In this document: positions 14,336 to 19,193 of the stretch, in pieces | Position numbering within the stretch: position 1 is the stretch's first letter | Layout: each line of letters starts with the position of its first letter | From: Balneolales bacterium | Lineage (GTDB): Bacteria; Bacteroidota; Rhodothermia; Balneolales; Balneolaceae | DNA: 19,193 nt | Direction: 5' to 3' | Assembly: GCA_030830725.1 (NCBI GenBank) | Contig: JAURMN010000127.1 | Coordinates: 1 to 19,193, forward strand | Position numbers and translations under genes: made by a program | Notes under the pieces: generated by a model | Database searches by the model: none | What the model was told of the DNA's origin: nothing | The model's input: only the letters and a program-made list of their open reading frames with translations

Positions 14336-15378
14336 CAGGAGTCTTCTTTTTCTTCAAAATCTTCATAGGCCTTGATGATATCTCGCACAAGACGATGGCG
14401 AACTACGTCTTCTTTTCCAAGATGGACGAATTCGATTCCAGGAATTCCGTCCAGGATTTTTTGAATGGAGACGAGGCCGGATTTAGCAGATTTTGGAAGG
14501 TCAGTTTGGGTAATATCACCGGTGATGATGGCTCGGGAGTGAAACCCGATACGAGTCAGGAACATCTTCATCTGGGTATGAGTGGCATTCTGAGCTTCAT
14601 CCAGGATCACAAAGGCATTGTTGAGCGTCCGGCCACGCATATAGGCCAAAGGGGCAATTTCAATGATATTCCGAGCCAGATTGAATTCAAGTCGGTCGTG
14701 GTCAATCATCTCTTCCAAGGCATCATAAAGCGGACGTAGATAGGGATCGATTTTTTCCTTTAAAGCTCCCGGAAGAAATCCGAGAGATTCACCCGCCTCC
14801 ACAGCAGGTCTGGCCAGGATAATTTTCTTGACTTGCTTCGTTTTCAGTGCCGAAACAGCCAGGGCAACGGATGTGAATGTCTTACCGGTTCCGGCAGGAC
14901 CAATGGCAAACACAATGTCATTTTTGGTACTGGCTTTGACGATTTCCCGCTGTCCTGGAGTTTTGGCCAACACCGGTTCACCTGCGTGAGTGTGGAGGAT
15001 CAAGTCTCCAGGGGGTATTGCAACGTTGGTCGCTTGGGAAGATGAGGATGCGGGTTCATCCGGGAAAAACGTTTTGTCTACATCTGGTTCGGATAGGCCG
15101 GAATCGGAAAATGAACGAATCGTACCACTGACGGCAATCAGAGTCTGCACATCTTGTTTGGTGATGGTGATGCCTCGACGGATCATCGACATCATTTCGT
15201 TGAAAATTTCGAGGAGACACTGGACTTGATCGTCTGGACCATCGAGCTTGAGTTCCTGACCCCGAGAGGTAATTTTGGTTTCAGGAAATCGACTTTCGAG
15301 TAGTCTTACATGTTGATCATTAGGCCCAAAAAGCTCTCTTGGATCGGATTTTTCAAGTGAAATGGTTTGTTTTGGCAT
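14335..15378 (-). CDS. phoH: PhoH family ATPase (YbeZ type)
   Basis: Cytoplasmic P-loop ATPase related to PhoH/YbeZ, a family linked to RNA metabolism and ribosome maturation, often with YbeY. Walker A is GPAGTGKT (160-167), Walker B is FVILDEAQN (256-264), and a sensor-type ITGDITQTDLP follows (285-295), with arginines 327, 329 and 332 near the end. The N-terminal part (~1-95) resembles the small nucleic-acid-binding module preceding the ATPase in YbeZ-type proteins; a serine-rich linker (~106-118) joins the two. Length 347 is normal. The family's common neighbour ybeY is not in this window. It lies 24 nt downstream of rpe and overlaps the MBL hydrolase by one base. Confidence 0.93.
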   Translation of the reverse strand: MPKQTISLEKSDPRELFGPNDQHVRLLESRFPETKITSRGQELKLDGPDDQVQCLLEIFNEMMSMIRRGITITKQDVQTLIAVSGTIRSFSDSGLSEPDVDKTFFPDEPASSSSQATNVAIPPGDLILHTHAGEPVLAKTPGQREIVKASTKNDIVFAIGPAGTGKTFTSVALAVSALKTKQVKKIILARPAVEAGESLGFLPGALKEKIDPYLRPLYDALEEMIDHDRLEFNLARNIIEIAPLAYMRGRTLNNAFVILDEAQNATHTQMKMFLTRIGFHSRAIITGDITQTDLPKSAKSGLVSIQKILDGIPGIEFVHLGKEDVVRHRLVRDIIKAYEDFEEKEDS

Positions 15379-15402
15379 ATCAAATACGTTCTGGTCCGGT
15401 TG

Positions 15403-16077
15403 TCAGGCCTTTTTGACTCGTTTGATGAACTCACGGGCGGTTTGGGTAATATCGGGGGTTTTGAAAATCGCACTGCCGGCCACGAGAACGTCGCCACCAT
15501 GATGTACGATCGTTTGGCAATTATCGAGGGTTACCCCGCCATCAAATTCAATCAAATAGTGGTGCTCGTTTTCGAGTCGAAGCTGAACAAGTTGCTCTGC
15601 TTTTTGCAAAGTTTCAAGAATAAAGGACTGGCCTCCAAAACCGGGATTAACACTCATGATGACCACCAGATCCACCATTCCTAGAATAGGCTCAATGGCG
15701 CTGACTGGAGTAGCCGGATTGATCGCCACGCCTGCCATGACCCCTGCTTCGCGAATTGAACCCAGCGTTCGATGAAGATGGATAACTGCCTCTTGATGAA
15801 CCGAGATTAAATCCGCACCGGATTCCACAAACGCGTCAAGGAAAGCATCGGGATGTTCGATCATGAGATGGACATCAAAAAAAGCATCCGGCGCGGCTCG
15901 CTTTGCAGCGGCCACCACATCGGGTCCGTAGCTGATATTCGGCACAAAATGACCATCCATAATGTCGCAGTGAATCCATTGAATACCCCCATTTTGAACA
16001 TGGAGAATCTGATTGCCAAGTTGGGTGTAGTCGGCGGAAAGAATCGAAGGAGCAATAACGGGGAGTTCAAAATCCAT
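15403..16077 (-). CDS. rpe: Ribulose-phosphate 3-epimerase
   Basis: Interconverts D-ribulose 5-phosphate and D-xylulose 5-phosphate in the pentose phosphate pathway. It is a TIM barrel of normal length (224 residues). Metal and acid-base residues are evident: IHCDIMDGHFVPN with H36 and D38, DVHLM with H70, MSVNPGFGGQSF (141-152) forming the phosphate/loop region, and IEFDGGV with the second catalytic acid D179. GSAIF (201-205) completes the phosphate site. All key residues are present, so the enzyme should be active. It is preceded by a 133-base gap after the PASTA protein gene, the largest in this train, so a local promoter is possible; phoH follows after 24 bases. Confidence 0.95.
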   Translation of the reverse strand: MDFELPVIAPSILSADYTQLGNQILHVQNGGIQWIHCDIMDGHFVPNISYGPDVVAAAKRAAPDAFFDVHLMIEHPDAFLDAFVESGADLISVHQEAVIHLHRTLGSIREAGVMAGVAINPATPVSAIEPILGMVDLVVIMSVNPGFGGQSFILETLQKAEQLVQLRLENEHHYLIEFDGGVTLDNCQTIVHHGGDVLVAGSAIFKTPDITQTAREFIKRVKKA

Positions 16078-16141
16078 AGAATTGGGATATTGGGGCTTGT
16101 GGCTATGTGAAAAACGGGTTCAAGGGAATCGGGTCAGCGTT

Positions 16142-16169
16142 ACCATCACAAAATGGTCACAAATTGACC
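16142..16169. repeat. Overlapping inverted repeats upstream of rpe
   Basis: Two short hairpins share one segment: ACCAT (16142-16146) with ATGGT (16153-16157), and GGTCA (16155-16159) with TGACC (16165-16169). Only one can form at a time. The same stretch is also an imperfect 11-base direct repeat (CACAAAATGGT/CACAAATTGAC). It lies 65-92 bases before the rpe start, inside the widest gap of the train. It could be an operator or a leader switch; five-base stems are weak evidence. Confidence 0.3.
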
Positions 16170-16210
16170 GAAAGAAACAGTCGCGTTATGGGGATCATTT
16201 GTCAAACGCA

Positions 16211-17014
16211 TCATTGTTGCAACGTGGAATCCGCAACATTGATGGCTCCACTCTCGATTACTTCTTCCATTCCGAAACGCTCCGATACCACCAGTGAAAC
16301 CGATTGTCCTTCAATGAGTTCCTCTACTTCAGGGGAAATAGATAGGACCGTATTCGGGACCGTTTCACGGCTTGGCATAAAGCGAATTTCGTCGATTCGC
16401 AGACCCACTTTACGCAGAGCCTCTTGAGCCTCCGGAAGAAGTAATCCAATCACATCCGGCACATTTACAATTTTGTCACCCAGTCCGTCACTTACAATCA
16501 AATTGACTGCAATTCCTTTGGCAACGGTATCACTCGGGGCAAGAGATTGGCGAAGTACCGTGTTACGAAAGCGATTGGATTCATACGTAATGGTACCCAC
16601 CATCAGACCCGAATTTTCGATCTGGATTGTCGCATTTCGAAGGGACATATTGGTAACGTTTGGAACAACGGCTTTAGGACGAGTCTCTGAATTGATAGTC
16701 AAATAGACCTTTCGGTTCGGTTTTACAATTTTAAGAGGTTTTGGATCCTGATCCAGAACATAGTTAGCTGGATAGGAGCTTTGCGCTCGCCTGGAAGCTA
16801 ATTCGTATCTCAATCCTGAAGATTCAAGTTTTTCTACAGCCTTTTCGTAGGAAATTCGGGTTACATCCGGTACCGATACTCCCTGTTCGTGGCGGGTGTA
16901 CTCGGGCATAATGAAGGAATTGGCCAACCACAAAATTCCTATTCCGCCTAAGATCAATGAGGCGATGGTGAGGAGAAATCCTCGAGATCGAAGTAGAGAG
17001 AAAAATAACGCCAT
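16211..17014 (-). CDS. Membrane-anchored PASTA-domain protein
   Basis: A short cytoplasmic N-terminus, one TM helix (~12-33 from the chosen start) and three consecutive extracytoplasmic PASTA domains (~45-108, 114-176, 183-246), each opening with a VPDV or VPNV-type strand and ending in a Vxl.vS strand. PASTA domains bind peptidoglycan fragments or act as spacers in penicillin-binding proteins and Ser/Thr kinases; neither partner domain is present here. Stand-alone PASTA proteins occur in Bacteroidota, and a cell-wall role is likely but unproven. The frame is open to an ATG at 17075-17077, which would overlap the upstream gene by 35 bases; I prefer the ATG at 17012-17014, leaving 28 bases. 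The C-terminal ~20 residues are acidic/polar and lie outside the domains. It sits between an exported DUF5683-like gene and rpe. Confidence 0.85.
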   Translation of the reverse strand: MALFFSLLRSRGFLLTIASLILGGIGILWLANSFIMPEYTRHEQGVSVPDVTRISYEKAVEKLESSGLRYELASRRAQSSYPANYVLDQDPKPLKIVKPNRKVYLTINSETRPKAVVPNVTNMSLRNATIQIENSGLMVGTITYESNRFRNTVLRQSLAPSDTVAKGIAVNLIVSDGLGDKIVNVPDVIGLLLPEAQEALRKVGLRIDEIRFMPSRETVPNTVLSISPEVEELIEGQSVSLVVSERFGMEEVIESGAINVADSTLQQ

Positions 17015-17042
17015 ATTGAAAGATACAATCTTAATCGCCCGT

Positions 17043-17999
17043 CTAAAACTCCCAAGTAAATCGAAAGGATTTGTCAACGGATAAAGGGGATTGCGCCTGA
17101 AGGCGAGTGTTTTTCAGATTCAGAGTGAAATATGCGTCGAAAGCAGAAAAAACATGATTCAAAATCAAGACTGAGACCATATTGGAAGCGTAACGATAAT
17201 GATCATTAAAAGCCTCAGCCCGATCTCTTCCTAAATAAAACTGGGCACTCATTTCACTGCCATTCCATGGGAGAATGAATTTAGATTCAGGAAAGTCTTT
17301 CCAACCCGGCCCGTACTGATAATACTTACTGATCAATTCATAGTATTGCTGAGATCCATAATCGGGCATGACGTGTGAAAAATTATTGGATCCTTTTTGA
17401 GTGTTGTAGACATATAAGGTATTTCGTTCAATATCCCTTAGCAGCTGGATAGGGATCGCCTGCCAATCTACATCAATGGAAAATACGGGATTTACGGATC
17501 GGACGAGATTACGTAATTCTTCTATTCTTGAATTACTGAGACCGTGGTAGTCATGGTATCCCACCAGCCATCGTGCATATTTCACTACACTCCAATTAGA
17601 ATTGGCATAGTCTTCATAGGCTCGCTCTTTTTTTCGAGCTTTAGACAATTGGTCGGCGTGTAAAATCAACGCTCCGGCTTCGATAGCCATATAAAGCGCA
17701 CCTCGAAAGGGTTTCCCGTTCGCAAACTGTGCAGATCCTGGAATTAAAGCAGAACTCATGAATGCAATACCCGACTTCGTTTGAAGCACATTTTGTATCC
17801 CGGTCGAGGATTCTGTTTTCATCCGAATGGACAACTGCTTGTACGTAAAGGTGTCAGGGACAAACGGTTCTGTAAGGGATTGACCAAATGCGCAAGCAGA
17901 CACAAACATCAGGAGGAGACTCAAGGTCATCCGATACCCACTAGAGCTCCATTTTCGACTATTGGAAATGAAAAACGTGCAGGAATCTGTTAAGGACAT
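17043..17999 (-). CDS. Exported protein resembling DUF5683 family
   Basis: Function unknown. A hydrophobic export segment (~24-38) ends ...VSACAFGQS. It could be a type I signal peptide, or a lipoprotein signal through the VSAC lipobox-like sequence. The conserved-looking core starts with SSALIPGSAQFANGKPFRGALY (82-103), a proline-glycine loop plus hydrophobic helix seen in exported Bacteroidota proteins of DUF5683 type. A YYELISKYYQYGPGW segment (219-233) and a hydrophobic NHVFSAFDAYFTL near the C-terminus follow. These suggest an envelope protein with re-entrant or membrane-apposed helices. Starting at the internal ATG (17928-17930) would leave almost no charged n-region, so I keep the longer start, whose K and R residues precede the hydrophobic core. 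It follows the barrel gene by 92 bases and precedes the PASTA gene, forming an envelope-related trio. Family name from memory of motif style only. Confidence 0.6.
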   Translation of the reverse strand: MSLTDSCTFFISNSRKWSSSGYRMTLSLLLMFVSACAFGQSLTEPFVPDTFTYKQLSIRMKTESSTGIQNVLQTKSGIAFMSSALIPGSAQFANGKPFRGALYMAIEAGALILHADQLSKARKKERAYEDYANSNWSVVKYARWLVGYHDYHGLSNSRIEELRNLVRSVNPVFSIDVDWQAIPIQLLRDIERNTLYVYNTQKGSNNFSHVMPDYGSQQYYELISKYYQYGPGWKDFPESKFILPWNGSEMSAQFYLGRDRAEAFNDHYRYASNMVSVLILNHVFSAFDAYFTLNLKNTRLQAQSPLSVDKSFRFTWEF

Positions 18000-18091
18000 A
18001 CCGTTTTTTGAGTTAATAAAGCAAGAGATCTTATTTATTAGGTTCAGACTTCCAAATCGATCCTTCGAGCCGAACGAAGCAATTGTCCGAC

Positions 18092-19193
18092 TTACAGAGG
18101 ATCGAATTCAAAGGTAAATCCAAAGTAAAGTAGCGGTGTGCGACCATAAGAAACGGTACCATTGCTTCCCGGAGTAATATAGGCATCCGGAAGACGAATG
18201 GTAAAATCATTCAACCCATAACTCCCCGACACAAAGAATTTCATCGGGAAAAGATAAAATCCGTTTAAAGCAGTCCGAAATTCAGCACCAATTCCGTGTT
18301 TAAGACGATTTCCAACGCCATAATCAGATCCCCAGGCATTTCCAGTTTCATAAAAGAGTTTGAGGAAAACTTTGTCAAACGTAATGGGTCCTAGCTGCTT
18401 GTAGATTCCAGTTTTGAGAGGTACAAGGACAGCTGCCTGAAGGAAGGCCGAGCGATTCCCACCCAACGAGAAGTAGGGGTAAGATCTCATGCCCAAATAC
18501 CCACCAATGTAATCGAGGTAGAAAGACTCGGTAGGATTGTTCAGATATGAAAATCCACGAAGCGTAAGGATGGATGACAGATTTCCAGGCCATGAATCAG
18601 GAAAATGCCATCCCCAGATCGATTTTAATTCCAGGGAATGATTCCTCGAGGTTAGATATTTAGCCGATAAACTGCCGTCTTCAATTTCGTATCGATCTAA
18701 TAATTTACCAGGTTGATAACGATATCGCAGTAGGCCTTTGATCCCGTTAGGGGCAACATCATAATGTCGGGTAGGCTCTATCAGCTCTACAATTGCTGCT
18801 GTTGTAAAACTGGTTCCTCTAAAGTATTCCGATGAGGATTCCGGAATGAATTGTTTTAGCTCTCGGGAATAAAACCCATCACTGTTTACCCGATAGGGTG
18901 AATAAGACAGGCCGGCCTCGAGAAGTGTAAAGCGATTGATTTTGCTACGCATAAACACCGAGGCCTCCCAGACCGTGTAGCGAATATCAGCACTGGTTGT
19001 ATCTGGCAGACAGGACGTACAAGGAAATTCTTCGATTCGGAGACCCTCGGCCACGTTTCGCTTAATATTTATCAGTTCAATGCTAACAGTAGGGGACCAT
19101 CTTTTTTTGATAAATGGGAGTCCTCGATATTCCAGACTCAGAAATAAGTCTCGATCCAAATCAAGCAAGCGGGAAGGCCCAAAAAATGACCCC
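18092..19193 (-). CDS. Outer-membrane beta-barrel protein, C-terminal part (5' end outside window)
   Basis: The frame stays open to the right edge, so the N-terminus is missing; the TTG at 19166-19168 is an internal codon, not a convincing start. The visible ~367 residues are a run of alternating amphipathic strands separated by polar loops (for example DLFLSLEYRG, LFYETGNAWGS, LLYFGFTFEFDPL). The protein ends in a strand with aromatic residues, as expected for a BAM-inserted barrel. GYLGMRSYPYFSLGGNRSAFLQAAVLVPL followed by the FYETGNAW strand recalls Omp85/BamA-like C-termini, where a G-x-R-x-Y motif precedes the last strands. Some Bacteroidota proteins join such barrels to a periplasmic TolB-like propeller; whether that applies here cannot be seen. 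First of the visible - strand train, upstream of the DUF5683-like gene. Confidence 0.7.
   Translation of the reverse strand, partial: GSFFGPSRLLDLDRDLFLSLEYRGLPFIKKRWSPTVSIELINIKRNVAEGLRIEEFPCTSCLPDTTSADIRYTVWEASVFMRSKINRFTLLEAGLSYSPYRVNSDGFYSRELKQFIPESSSEYFRGTSFTTAAIVELIEPTRHYDVAPNGIKGLLRYRYQPGKLLDRYEIEDGSLSAKYLTSRNHSLELKSIWGWHFPDSWPGNLSSILTLRGFSYLNNPTESFYLDYIGGYLGMRSYPYFSLGGNRSAFLQAAVLVPLKTGIYKQLGPITFDKVFLKLFYETGNAWGSDYGVGNRLKHGIGAEFRTALNGFYLFPMKFFVSGSYGLNDFTIRLPDAYITPGSNGTVSYGRTPLLYFGFTFEFDPL

Noticed and set aside
16211..17014. PASTA protein as part of a PknB-type kinase or penicillin-binding protein
   Set aside because: No kinase or transpeptidase domain is encoded before the TM helix or in adjacent genes; the protein begins just before its TM helix.
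18040..18091. CTTCG/CGAAG hairpin (read on the - strand) after the barrel gene as a terminator
   Set aside because: It has only five base pairs and no T-run, and the next gene on the same strand begins shortly after. More likely neutral sequence.

Overview
The window carries 14 complete genes and one gene cut by the right edge. It is densely packed, with many 1-4 nt overlaps. There is no mobile element, CRISPR array, rRNA or tRNA that I can see. Almost no start codon has a recognisable Shine-Dalgarno sequence. Together with the gene types (a DAP decarboxylase with an ICETDTF motif, an exported M24 peptidase, a stand-alone PASTA protein, an FeS-type photolyase next to a class II photolyase), this suggests a Bacteroidota/Rhodothermota/Balneolota-type bacterium, probably from a sunlit environment. 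That placement is inference.

Layout: (1) 122-3060, + strand: two paralogous genes overlapping by ATGA, each encoding an exported kelch/propeller-like domain, one membrane helix and a C-terminal cytoplasmic winged-helix-like domain. They look like one-component transmembrane regulators with inverted ToxR/CadC polarity and are the least explained part of the window. (2) 3071-6382, - strand: a hotdog thioesterase, an exported Xaa-Pro aminopeptidase-like M24 enzyme and diaminopimelate decarboxylase (lysA). (3) 6548-8344, + strand: a long-chain fatty-acid CoA ligase, divergent from the thioesterase. (4) 8417-9262, - strand: a degenerate Gfo/Idh/MocA-like protein, divergent from the photolyase pair. 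(5) 9392-12568, + strand: an FeS-cluster (6-4)-type photolyase followed by a class II CPD-type photolyase, together covering both main UV lesions. (6) 12588-19193, - strand: a seven-gene train read from the right edge: outer-membrane beta-barrel C-terminus, exported DUF5683-like protein, membrane-anchored PASTA protein, ribulose-phosphate 3-epimerase, PhoH ATPase, metallo-beta-lactamase-fold hydrolase and purine nucleoside phosphorylase. The last three overlap by 1-4 nt and are probably translationally coupled.

All gaps between genes are under 200 bases. They hold a few small inverted repeats and one candidate Bacteroidota-type promoter, but no convincing intrinsic terminator.
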